Positions 7,852 through 16,338 of a stretch of 64,000 bases of DNA are shown piece after piece. The DNA is from JACJXF01 sp964404825 (lineage in GTDB: Bacteria > Bacteroidota > Bacteroidia > Bacteroidales > GCA-2748055), in contig CAYOLQ010000001.1 in NCBI GenBank assembly GCA_964404825.1, positions 62,001-126,000 of the forward strand. The letters are read 5' to 3'. A program made the position numbers and the translations under genes. The notes beneath the pieces were generated by a model. It searched no databases. It was not told the DNA's origin and was given only the letters and a program-made list of their open reading frames with translations. The number at the start of each line of letters is the position of its first letter. The stretch's first letter is position 1.

Positions 7852-10800
7852 ATGAAAATCAAAAATCTTCTATTTCTGTTAATCTTGCTAAGTACAGCTT
7901 CGCTGTTGCATGCACAGGTTACAACATCAAGCATCAAAGGTACTGTTAAAAGTATCAGTGGTGAGTCAATGCCGGGGGCGACCGTGGTTGCTGTCCACAC
8001 TCCTTCGGGTTCAATTTACGGCGCAGCATCGAATCAGGACGGAATGTTTCTAATCAGTAATATGCGTATCGGAGGACCATATAAGGTAACCGTTTCATTT
8101 ATTGGTTTTCAGGAGCAGGTTCAGGAGGATATTATGTTAAGTCTGGGTACCTCGGCAAATCTTAATTTTGTTTTGTCAGAGCAAACATCCCAACTTGATG
8201 AGGTTCAGGTTGTGTATAACAGGAACGATATTTTCAGTTCTAACCGGACAGGTGCTGCTACTTCTTACAACAGCGAAAGTATTGGATCCATTCCAACAAT
8301 CGGACGTACAGTAAATGACATTCTTACTTACAATGCATATAGTAATGGACGATCCTTTGCCGGTCAGGACAGCCGTTTTAACAATTTCACAATTGACGGA
8401 TCTGTTTTTAACAACGGTTTTGGACTTGGCTCTTCTGCACAAGCAGGCGGCCGCACGGGAACTACAGCCGTATCTCTTGATGCTCTGGATGAGATTCAAT
8501 TGAATATTGCACCTTTCGATATCAGGCAATCCGGTTTCGCAGGAGCTAATATTAATGCTGTTACGCGTTCCGGAAACAATAATTTTTCAGGTACTGCTTA
8601 TCACATTTTCCGTAATGATGGTCTGGCTGGTTCAAAAGCAGACGGAAAAGATATTGCACCAGTTACAATTAATGAAAAAACTACCGGACTAAGCTTTGGC
8701 GGTCCGATTATTAAAAACAAGTTATTCTTCTTTTTAAACGGAGAAAAGTTTAACAGTAGTGTACCAGCTCTCGACTGGGTTCTTAATAAACCAGGCGCAA
8801 CCGGTAACGTTTCGCGCACAACCCTTGCTGATATGCAAGATCTTAGCACATTTATGAAGGATAATTTTAATCGCGATCTGGGGGCTCTTGACGGATTTAA
8901 TAATGAAGTTATCAGCGACAAGTTCCTGATCCGACTCGATTATAACATTAATAAAAATCATAAACTGGCAATTCGGTATTCGTTCCATAATTCAAATTCA
9001 GGACAGAGAATAAGCGACAGCAACAGCAGTAATACTGCCGGAAATGGTAATCGTACTAATCGGGCAGATGCAATTTCACCGCAGAATACCGGTTATATCA
9101 TTCAGGACAACACCAGATCACTTGCTGTTGAGTTGAATTCAAACTTCAGTAATAAAATCGCAAACAGCTTTATAGCCACCTACAATAAGCAAATTGAAGA
9201 CAGAGAATATTTGTCAGATTTATTTCCGACAATTGATATTCTCTCCGCTGCAGGTGAAGCTACGTATACCTCAATTGGTTTTGATCCCTTTACACCAAGT
9301 AATCAGCTGAATTATTCCACATTGAATTTAACCAATAACTTGTCCTATTATGCAGGAAAGCATACAGTTATTGCCGGACTTTCCTACGAATATTATATAT
9401 CTAACAACGTTTTCTTCCCATCTTCAAATGGTGTTTACGTTTATAATTCAATTGCTGATTTTAAAACTGCAGCTCTGGATTTCATAAATAACCCGACAAA
9501 TACCGTTTCACCTGTTCCAATCGCACGGTATAACCTCAGGTATTCACGTTTGCCAAATGGTGCAGATCCCCTTCAGGTATTAAAGGTTAGCACTTACAGT
9601 GCGTATATTCAGGATGAGTTTCAGGCAACTTCAAATTTACTCCTGACATTTGGTCTTCGCGCAGATATTTTTGATTATAACGATGAAACTGCAGCCGATT
9701 TTAATAATACAGTAGTTGATACCCTGAAGTTCCTTGATGAGAATGGCGATGTATATGATATCAGCACCGGAGCCTTCCCCAAAAATAATATCCAGTTTTC
9801 TCCCCGTTTTGGATTTAACTATGATGTTATGAGCGATAAGTCTCTTCAGGTACGCGGGGGATCAGGATTGTTTGTTTCCCGTATTCCGCAGGTGTTGGTT
9901 TCCAATCAGCTTGGGAACAATGGGATAAATACTGGTCTTATTAGCGCAACCAATACAACCGCATATCCTTTCAGAACCAATCCAGCTGAATTCTTACCTG
10001 CAACAACACCCGATATTGCAACTCTTCCGGCATATGTTGTAAATGCAACCGATCAGGATCTGAAATATCCACTTGTATGGAAAACAGATATTGCTGTTGA
10101 TTATAAACTTCCATTTGGTTTAATCGCTACCGCTGAAGTAATCTACAACAGAACTCTTCAGGGACTTCGTTACATTGATGCAAACCTCAAAACGCCTACT
10201 GAAGTTTTTTCCGGTCCTGATACACGTGACAGATTTCCGTCATCGAGATATATAAACTCAAATGTGACCAATGTTTTCGTTCTCAAAAACACTACCGATG
10301 GTAAATCCTATACATTTACCGGAAAACTTGAAAAGGTTACAAGTAAGGGTGTAGGAGGATTCCTTGCCTATACTTATGGTGAAGCAAGAGATATTCAATC
10401 GGTTGGAAGTACTGTTCAGGCTAATATGCCGACAGTTGATGGTCAGAACTACCTCGGAATGTCGTTTTCCGATAATGATATGCGCCACAGAATAGTTGGT
10501 TTTGTAAACTATAAAATCAATTATGGTAAAAAAATAGGTGGAGCAACAATCTTTTCTCTTGGTCTTGTTTCTAACAGCGGACCTAAATTATCCTACATTT
10601 ACAGTGCTGACATGAACAGAGACGGACAGACGAACGACCTCATTTTTGTTCCTGAAAATGCATCAGATTTGAGTTTCCTTGATATTACCGGCGCAACTCC
10701 ATTCACAATCGCAGAACAGCAGGATGCGTTTGATACATATATCGACAACAACGAATACCTGAAAACCCGTCGTGGTCAATATGCAGAACGTAACGGAGGC

Positions 10801-11133
10801 TATTTCCCCTGGCTGAACCGTCTGAACTTCTCCGCTGTGCAGGAGTTTTATGTAAAAACAGGCGCAAACGGAATGAAAAACACCCTGCAACTCAGGGTTG
10901 ACATTTTAAATGTTGGAAATTTACTGAATGATAAGTGGGGTGTGGGAACTGTAAGTACTACCACTTCTCCTCTTCAATATGTGAGCACAGATGCTGTAAC
11001 TGGTATTCCTTCCTTCAGATTACGCACTCAGGTTGCTGACGGTCAAACTATTCTTTTGAGAGATTCATTCACAAAAAGTGCTACTATCGACAATGTATGG
11101 CAGGCACAAATTGGAGTCCGTTACATTTTCTAA
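7852..11133 (+). CDS. Oar-like TonB-dependent receptor with carboxypeptidase-regulatory N-domain
   Basis: Large outer-membrane protein of 1093 aa. The signal peptide spans residues 1-21 (ending LHAQ). Residues 25-110 form a carboxypeptidase-regulatory-like beta-sandwich (GTVKSISGESMPGATV, then VSFIGF). A plug region follows from about 120 (RTVNDIL, NFTIDGSVFNN, IAPFDIRQSGFAGANIN), then a long C-terminal barrel ending in Phe (VRYIF), typical of BamA-dependent barrels. The plug wording and length match the Oar/OmpA-related receptors rather than SusC. The substrate is unknown; Oar-like proteins are linked to export or adhesion in related bacteria. No SusD partner is adjacent. A strong terminator follows, so the gene is probably monocistronic. 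Confidence 0.9.
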   Translation: MKIKNLLFLLILLSTASLLHAQVTTSSIKGTVKSISGESMPGATVVAVHTPSGSIYGAASNQDGMFLISNMRIGGPYKVTVSFIGFQEQVQEDIMLSLGTSANLNFVLSEQTSQLDEVQVVYNRNDIFSSNRTGAATSYNSESIGSIPTIGRTVNDILTYNAYSNGRSFAGQDSRFNNFTIDGSVFNNGFGLGSSAQAGGRTGTTAVSLDALDEIQLNIAPFDIRQSGFAGANINAVTRSGNNNFSGTAYHIFRNDGLAGSKADGKDIAPVTINEKTTGLSFGGPIIKNKLFFFLNGEKFNSSVPALDWVLNKPGATGNVSRTTLADMQDLSTFMKDNFNRDLGALDGFNNEVISDKFLIRLDYNINKNHKLAIRYSFHNSNSGQRISDSNSSNTAGNGNRTNRADAISPQNTGYIIQDNTRSLAVELNSNFSNKIANSFIATYNKQIEDREYLSDLFPTIDILSAAGEATYTSIGFDPFTPSNQLNYSTLNLTNNLSYYAGKHTVIAGLSYEYYISNNVFFPSSNGVYVYNSIADFKTAALDFINNPTNTVSPVPIARYNLRYSRLPNGADPLQVLKVSTYSAYIQDEFQATSNLLLTFGLRADIFDYNDETAADFNNTVVDTLKFLDENGDVYDISTGAFPKNNIQFSPRFGFNYDVMSDKSLQVRGGSGLFVSRIPQVLVSNQLGNNGINTGLISATNTTAYPFRTNPAEFLPATTPDIATLPAYVVNATDQDLKYPLVWKTDIAVDYKLPFGLIATAEVIYNRTLQGLRYIDANLKTPTEVFSGPDTRDRFPSSRYINSNVTNVFVLKNTTDGKSYTFTGKLEKVTSKGVGGFLAYTYGEARDIQSVGSTVQANMPTVDGQNYLGMSFSDNDMRHRIVGFVNYKINYGKKIGGATIFSLGLVSNSGPKLSYIYSADMNRDGQTNDLIFVPENASDLSFLDITGATPFTIAEQQDAFDTYIDNNEYLKTRRGQYAERNGGYFPWLNRLNFSAVQEFYVKTGANGMKNTLQLRVDILNVGNLLNDKWGVGTVSTTTSPLQYVSTDAVTGIPSFRLRTQVADGQTILLRDSFTKSATIDNVWQAQIGVRYIF

Positions 11134-11155
11134 ATTGATTTTAATTTTCTTTAAA

Positions 11156-11187
11156 GGCCGGTTCTTTTGGGAACCGGCCTTTTTTTA
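11156..11187 (+). terminator. Rho-independent terminator after the Oar-like receptor
   Basis: GGCCGGTTC (11156-11164), a 6-nt loop, then GAACCGGCC (11171-11179), followed by a run of T to 11187. The stem is a perfect 9 bp. Confidence 0.95.
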
Positions 11188-11495
11188 TGTTTTTTTTTAT
11201 TGAAGGAGGGATTCTATTGCTTAAACAGGATTATTTGATTGTAACATTGCTCCTGTTTTTTGTCATAATTATTATAATTAGTAAGTGTATTTCATTTTTT
11301 TATATCTTTATCTGAATTAAAAACGTGAACCGATTCAAATTATTTGCATAGTTTAGACGATTACTATCGGCACATTTTCATAATTCAATTATATTCAAAC
11401 TCAGGAAAAGATTATTTGTTATGTTGTTTGATTAAAGCTTAAGAATTAGGACATTTACGCAGATATTATTAATGATAATTCAATAATTTACCGAT
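11188..11495. other. Intergenic region after the receptor
   Basis: About 300 AT-rich bases between the terminator and the GH16-fold gene. No gene, RNA or clear TAnnTTTG promoter was seen. Confidence 0.5.
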
Positions 11496-12719
11496 ATGGC
11501 TAGCTTACGTTTTCTTTTTGGGATGATACCCGCCACATCAAAGTATGAAGCAGAATCCGAAAAACTCCGTTCCGATTTTTTGGAATTTAAGAAGTTTGAG
11601 GTATCATCAGAGCTGAAACATTTTCAGGAACTAGATAAAGAAGTTAATTCCCCGGAATTTCAGCGAAAAGTTAAAAGCATTAAATCCCAGAACTTTAAAC
11701 AAACTGAGGAATTCAGAAACGAGCAGGAGTATAGGCAGCTTTCGAAGACTCAAATGGTTAAATCGTATCTGAAAAAGAAGGATACAGATGAAGGTAAATC
11801 ACTCTCAGAATCATCTGAAGTTAAGAAATACCTCGCACTGGAGAAATTAATTAACTCGGAAAAATTCAGGGAAGTTAAAAACTATATGTCCCTTTCTGCA
11901 AACCAAAAATTTGAAAAATCGGAAGAGTATACAAAACAACAGGAATATCTCTCATTAGTTAAATCCGATAAAATAAACTGGTTTAAGAAAATCAAGAAGA
12001 AATACCCGTTTTCCTGGGTTGAAAGATGGGACCTTAGCTTTGAAGACCAGTTCGAGAGCGGTAAACCCGATGCTAAAAAGTGGATGAACAGATATATATA
12101 CGGCGATAAAATCCTTAAAAAAGGATATGTTATGGCCGATGATAAACATTCATTTACCGAGGGGAAAAATCTGGAAATAATTGACAAAAAATTAAGAATT
12201 CTTACTCGAAGAGAAAAAGCCAAGGGAATGGTTTGGGATCCTAAATTTGGATTCTATGAAAAAGAATTTGATTTTACTTCAGACATGATTAGTTCTGCTG
12301 ATAGTTTTTCACAAGCCTTTGGATTAATTGAAGCAAAGATAAAATTTGGTAATTCTGAGGTTTCACAGGCATTTTCACTCATGTCTGATCAGATGCTTCC
12401 ACATGTTGATGTTGTTAAATTTGATAAAGGCAAAATTTTTTCAGGAAATTTCTGGAGGAGCGGTAATGACATTTCAAAATCCTCCACTTCAACCGGAGGT
12501 GGAAAATACAACGGCGATTTCCATATTTTTTCTCTCCTCTGGGAGTCCGGAAAATTAACCTGGAAAATTAACGGTGTTGAATTTAAAGTTCAAACCACAG
12601 GAGTTCCGGATAAGCCATTATTTTTAGTTTTTAACTCGAGTCTGAAAGAAAAGGCAGGAGATAATGGAATTCCATCAGCCTTTGAAATCGACTGGGTCAG
12701 GGTTTATAAAGCGAAATAA
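11496..12719 (+). CDS. GH16-fold protein with N-terminal helical repeats, catalytic motif lost
   Basis: The C-terminal part (about residues 172-407) has the layout of a glycoside hydrolase family 16 / concanavalin-like domain: WDLSFEDQF at the front, FGLIEAKIKF in the middle, FHIFSLLWE, and a final EIDWVRVYK. The catalytic signature ExDxxE is replaced by His303-Val-Asp-Val-Val-Lys308, so both catalytic glutamates are gone and hydrolysis is unlikely. The N-terminus has two lysine- and glutamate-rich helical repeats of about 60 residues (37-95 and 107-170), each starting SSE(L/V)K and containing (N/Q)xF(K/E)(Q/K). There is no signal peptide, which is strange for a GH16 protein. It may be an intracellular carbohydrate- or protein-binding factor; the function is unknown. 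Confidence 0.75.
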   Translation: MASLRFLFGMIPATSKYEAESEKLRSDFLEFKKFEVSSELKHFQELDKEVNSPEFQRKVKSIKSQNFKQTEEFRNEQEYRQLSKTQMVKSYLKKKDTDEGKSLSESSEVKKYLALEKLINSEKFREVKNYMSLSANQKFEKSEEYTKQQEYLSLVKSDKINWFKKIKKKYPFSWVERWDLSFEDQFESGKPDAKKWMNRYIYGDKILKKGYVMADDKHSFTEGKNLEIIDKKLRILTRREKAKGMVWDPKFGFYEKEFDFTSDMISSADSFSQAFGLIEAKIKFGNSEVSQAFSLMSDQMLPHVDVVKFDKGKIFSGNFWRSGNDISKSSTSTGGGKYNGDFHIFSLLWESGKLTWKINGVEFKVQTTGVPDKPLFLVFNSSLKEKAGDNGIPSAFEIDWVRVYKAK

Positions 12720-12756
12720 TAAAACTTTACATATTCTGCATTCTTTAAGTATATGA

Positions 12757-15700
12757 TTATCTGATCTGGCTCAGTGCTTCATTCTGCTTATATGAATCGG
12801 CCAGAAAGATAAGTTCGTTATAAAGGCTCTGACTTTGGAAGGCTTCGTTCTCAAACCTTCTTCTGAACCTCTCACTCAGGGATTGATAATATTGTATATT
12901 CTGTTGAAGGATAGTTGCATACTCGAGCAAAATACTGTTAGCTTTTTCAAATTCCCCGCATTTATAATAGGCTTCAATAATTCCTGAATAGTGAATAGGG
13001 GCTTTATTTTGGTTGTCGCTATAACGTATTCCCGATATAAAATGATCGTATGGTACTTTAGAGTTGGGCGCCAACTCCATGCATCGATCCAAAACCTGCA
13101 CAGCTTTGTCCTTTTTGCCTTCAAGGACAAGTGCTTCAGCCAGTCTGACAAACGTTTTCCTTAATTTTATTACCGCAAAAGTGCGCAGATTGTAATAGTC
13201 AAGATATACATCCGGATTATTCATTCCGCCCCAATGATATTTGTTCATCAGATTTTCGTAGAGTATTTCTGTCTCAATCCTGCCTAATTCATAGTAATAA
13301 TCCGGGGATTGTGTTTTTACCGGAACAAGACGATATGCAAGGCCATCCAATTGGAAATAATCTTCCAACCCTAAGGTGCCATCATTTCCTCCTGCAACAA
13401 AATATATTGGCCTTTCCCAGTTATTATGTGCGAGTATATCCAATTGCAACAGGTTCGCTTTTGAAATAGGAATATCTCTCAGGGTCCAGTTTATTGGACT
13501 TTCAATTAGATGGGAATTTGTTAAACTGACACAGCCATTCTCAATAACCTTATTTGTATCGACATCCAGAATGAGATTTGCAGTGGGCAAAACATCAACT
13601 AGCTGGTTTCTGACAGTGCGTTCACGAAACATCTGATGTTCACTTTTTATTCCTTCAATAAGAGTTTTAACATTAATTTTTCTCGAATCCGTCTTCACAT
13701 ATACACTTCCATTGGTTCCATCTGCATATTTTGTAAATGGAAGGGTAATAGGCAGAGCATCAGAATTATACGCCTTCATTTTCATCTGATCTATATACCA
13801 TTCTGTATTAAAAAGCATCAGGTTTACCACTCTGACATCTGTCCGGTAACCCTCTACTTCCTGTACATACCATAATGGAAATGTATCATTATCCCCATTT
13901 GTAAATAGAATAGCATTTTTTTCACAGGTATCCAGATAATTCCTTGCAATATCTCGTGCTGTATACCTTCCGGCACGATTATGATCACGCCAGTTCTCTG
14001 AAGCCATTAATCCGGGGACAAAAACCAAACTCAGTATTACAATAGAAATAGCAGTATATTGATTTCTCCAACCCTTTTTTAATGTATCATAAATTCCATA
14101 CACCCCAAGACCTACCCAAATACAAAACGCATAAAATGAACCGGCGTAAGCATAATCCCTTTCCCTGGGTTGCAAGGGAGTTTGATTCAGATATAGTACA
14201 ATTGCAATTCCTGTCATAAAAAACAAAACCCCTACAACCGCAAAATCCTTGCGATGGATAGAAAAGTGGAACAATAACCCAAGAATCCCTATTATTAATG
14301 GCAGAAAGTAATATGTGTTCCGCGAGGGATTGTCTTTATACTTGTCAGGAAGGGAATCCTGATCCCCAAGACGCATCTCATCAATAAACTTTACACCACT
14401 TAACCAGTTGCCATTAACCAGGCTTCCATGACTCTGATCATCATTCTGTTTTCCCGCAAAATTCCACATGAAGTATCTTAAATACATATGCCCTAACTGG
14501 TAATTGAAAAAAAAGACGATATTGTTTATCATTCCGGGACTTTTTCCCTCCGCAATCGCTCCCCAACGCTTGTATTCATCAATATGATCTGGTTCCTGAC
14601 TATACATTCTGGGCAGAAATGAAGAACCATCAGAATAAGTCAGTTCGGGTTTTCGATATGCAATTACATATTCACCTTTTGCCTCATCCTTCAAATAAAC
14701 ATTCTTTTTCTCCTTTATTATTGCATAACCTTCCCGGTTACGGGCAATCTCTGCATCATAACGATGACCAAATATCAAAGGCCGGTCACCATATTGTTCC
14801 CTGTTCAGATAAGAAAGAAGAGCAAAAACATTTTCCGGATTATTTTCATCCATCGGGGGATTTGATTGAGATCGGATTACAATCATTGCATAAGAGGAAT
14901 AGCCGATAAGAATCACCGCCAGGCATAGAATAATCGTATTCCACAAAACCTTGCCAAGCTTGTGAGTATATATTATGCCGGCAATAATAATACCGATAAC
15001 AAGAATTGCATATATAAGCACACCAGAATTGAAGGGCATTCCAACACTATTTACAAAAAATAATTCAAACCAGCTGGCAACCTTAATCAACCCGTTAATA
15101 ACGCCGTACATTATTACACCCAGAATTATAAATGACAATCCCAATGCTTTTAAAATACCTTGTGTTGAATATTTATACTTCTTAAAATAGTACACAAGCA
15201 CAATTGCAGGTATAGCGAGCAGATTCAGTAAGTGAACTCCAATTGACAATCCCATTAAATAAGCAATCAAAATAAGCCATCTGTTTGAATGGGGCTCATC
15301 GGCAACATTTTCCCATTTCAGGATTGCCCAGAAAACAACAGCTGTGAAAAGTGATGAGGTACCATATACTTCACCTTCAACTGCCGAAAACCATGCCGTA
15401 TCAGAAAATGCATATGCTAATGATCCAATAAGTCCGCTACCTGAAATAAGTATTAAATCAATATTCGATATCCTTTCACTATTGTTAGTAAACTTTCTGG
15501 CTAAGTGGGTAATCGACCAGAAAAGGAATAAAATTGTAAATGAACTTGCCAGCGCAGAAAGCAGATTAACCATGAAAGCTACATTTTCAGTGTCGGAGGC
15601 AAATAATGACAATACTCTTCCCATCATTAAAAATAACGGGGCTCCCGGGGGATGCCCGATTTGAAGTTTATAAGAACTGGCAATAAACTCCCCGCAATCC

Positions 15701-15801
15701 CACCAGCTTACCGTTGGTTCAAGTGTCAGGATATAAACTATTGTTGCAACCAGGAAGCTTAGCCAGCCCAGACCCAGATTCCAAACTCTGAAATTTCTCA
15801 T
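12757..15801 (-). CDS. DUF2723 polytopic membrane protein
   Basis: Large integral membrane protein of 1014 aa, typical of Bacteroidota. The N-terminus has the DUF2723 hallmark: SWWDCGEFI at residues 32-40, then GHPPGAP at 49-55. An acidic residue in the first loop after TM1 is a feature of GT-C glycosyltransferases, and the eukaryotic homologue TMEM260 is a protein O-mannosyltransferase. A role in glycosylating exported proteins is therefore possible but inferred. Many hydrophobic segments occur to about residue 620. A soluble part follows with the motif NGDNDTFPLWY, and TPR-like helices form the last 170 residues. It is convergent with the GH16-fold gene and divergent from the SUI1 gene. Confidence 0.88.
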   Translation of the reverse strand: MRNFRVWNLGLGWLSFLVATIVYILTLEPTVSWWDCGEFIASSYKLQIGHPPGAPLFLMMGRVLSLFASDTENVAFMVNLLSALASSFTILFLFWSITHLARKFTNNSERISNIDLILISGSGLIGSLAYAFSDTAWFSAVEGEVYGTSSLFTAVVFWAILKWENVADEPHSNRWLILIAYLMGLSIGVHLLNLLAIPAIVLVYYFKKYKYSTQGILKALGLSFIILGVIMYGVINGLIKVASWFELFFVNSVGMPFNSGVLIYAILVIGIIIAGIIYTHKLGKVLWNTIILCLAVILIGYSSYAMIVIRSQSNPPMDENNPENVFALLSYLNREQYGDRPLIFGHRYDAEIARNREGYAIIKEKKNVYLKDEAKGEYVIAYRKPELTYSDGSSFLPRMYSQEPDHIDEYKRWGAIAEGKSPGMINNIVFFFNYQLGHMYLRYFMWNFAGKQNDDQSHGSLVNGNWLSGVKFIDEMRLGDQDSLPDKYKDNPSRNTYYFLPLIIGILGLLFHFSIHRKDFAVVGVLFFMTGIAIVLYLNQTPLQPRERDYAYAGSFYAFCIWVGLGVYGIYDTLKKGWRNQYTAISIVILSLVFVPGLMASENWRDHNRAGRYTARDIARNYLDTCEKNAILFTNGDNDTFPLWYVQEVEGYRTDVRVVNLMLFNTEWYIDQMKMKAYNSDALPITLPFTKYADGTNGSVYVKTDSRKINVKTLIEGIKSEHQMFRERTVRNQLVDVLPTANLILDVDTNKVIENGCVSLTNSHLIESPINWTLRDIPISKANLLQLDILAHNNWERPIYFVAGGNDGTLGLEDYFQLDGLAYRLVPVKTQSPDYYYELGRIETEILYENLMNKYHWGGMNNPDVYLDYYNLRTFAVIKLRKTFVRLAEALVLEGKKDKAVQVLDRCMELAPNSKVPYDHFISGIRYSDNQNKAPIHYSGIIEAYYKCGEFEKANSILLEYATILQQNIQYYQSLSERFRRRFENEAFQSQSLYNELIFLADSYKQNEALSQIR

Positions 15802-15866
15802 GATTGAGGTTTTGACAAAGGCGAAATTAATCTTTTTTACGAATATTGAGATAAACTTCCAGTATC

Positions 15867-15897
15867 TTGCCAGTAATGGTTAAAGCAATTAAATTTG
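15867..15897 (+). promoter_or_regulatory. Bacteroidota promoter of the SUI1/YciH gene
   Basis: TTG at 15867-15869, 20 nt, then TAAATTTG at 15890-15897. Both elements and the spacing fit the phylum consensus. An upstream TTG at 15895 is thereby excluded as a start codon. Confidence 0.7.
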
Positions 15898-15915
15898 AAG
15901 AGAAAAAAGAATCAA

Positions 15916-16257
15916 ATGAATATGGATAACAACTGGAAAGACCGACTCGGGATTGTATATTCTACAAACCAGGATTTTAAATTTGAACAAAACAACGATG
16001 AACAGGTTCTCACCCCGTCGCCTGATAAACAAAGCCTTAGAATTCAGCTAAGTACTAAACATAGAAAGGGAAAAGTTGTTACACTTGTTACCGGATTTAT
16101 TGGTAAAGCAGAAGATCTTCATTTATTGGAAAAAGAATTGAAATCAAAATGTGCTGCAGGAGGCTCATCCAAAGATGGAGAAATCATTATTCAGGGGGAT
16201 TTCAGGGAGAAAATCACGCTTTTTCTAAAATCAAAGAACTACAAAGTAAAGGGATAG
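15916..16257 (+). CDS. SUI1/eIF1-family translation factor (YciH-like)
   Basis: Small cytoplasmic protein of 113 aa from the ATG at 15916 (a second ATG lies at 15922). The C-terminal 75 residues match the SUI1 fold: LRIQLSTKHRKGKVVTLV, then the conserved CAAGGSSKDGEIIIQGD, then a final helix and strand. Bacterial homologues (YciH) are thought to modulate initiation-codon or mRNA selection at the 30S subunit; the physiological role is uncertain. The start is placed after the promoter element at 15890-15897, giving a leader of only about 13-19 nt. Confidence 0.88.
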   Translation: MNMDNNWKDRLGIVYSTNQDFKFEQNNDEQVLTPSPDKQSLRIQLSTKHRKGKVVTLVTGFIGKAEDLHLLEKELKSKCAAGGSSKDGEIIIQGDFREKITLFLKSKNYKVKG

Positions 16258-16338
16258 TTTTTTTCCCGGTAGCGTCTGACTGATAATTAATGTTGTTTCT
16301 GTTTTGAACTGTTGAGGTTTTATAATCTGACTAACCTG

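Noticed and set aside
8176..8921. Open frames of 100 codons or more on the minus strand inside the Oar-like receptor gene
   Set aside because: They lie wholly inside a well-supported gene, have no family motifs and no promoter, and are explained as shadows of the real frame.
15344..15664. Plus-strand frame of 106 codons inside the DUF2723 gene
   Set aside because: It is antisense to a conserved membrane-protein region and has no recognisable domain.
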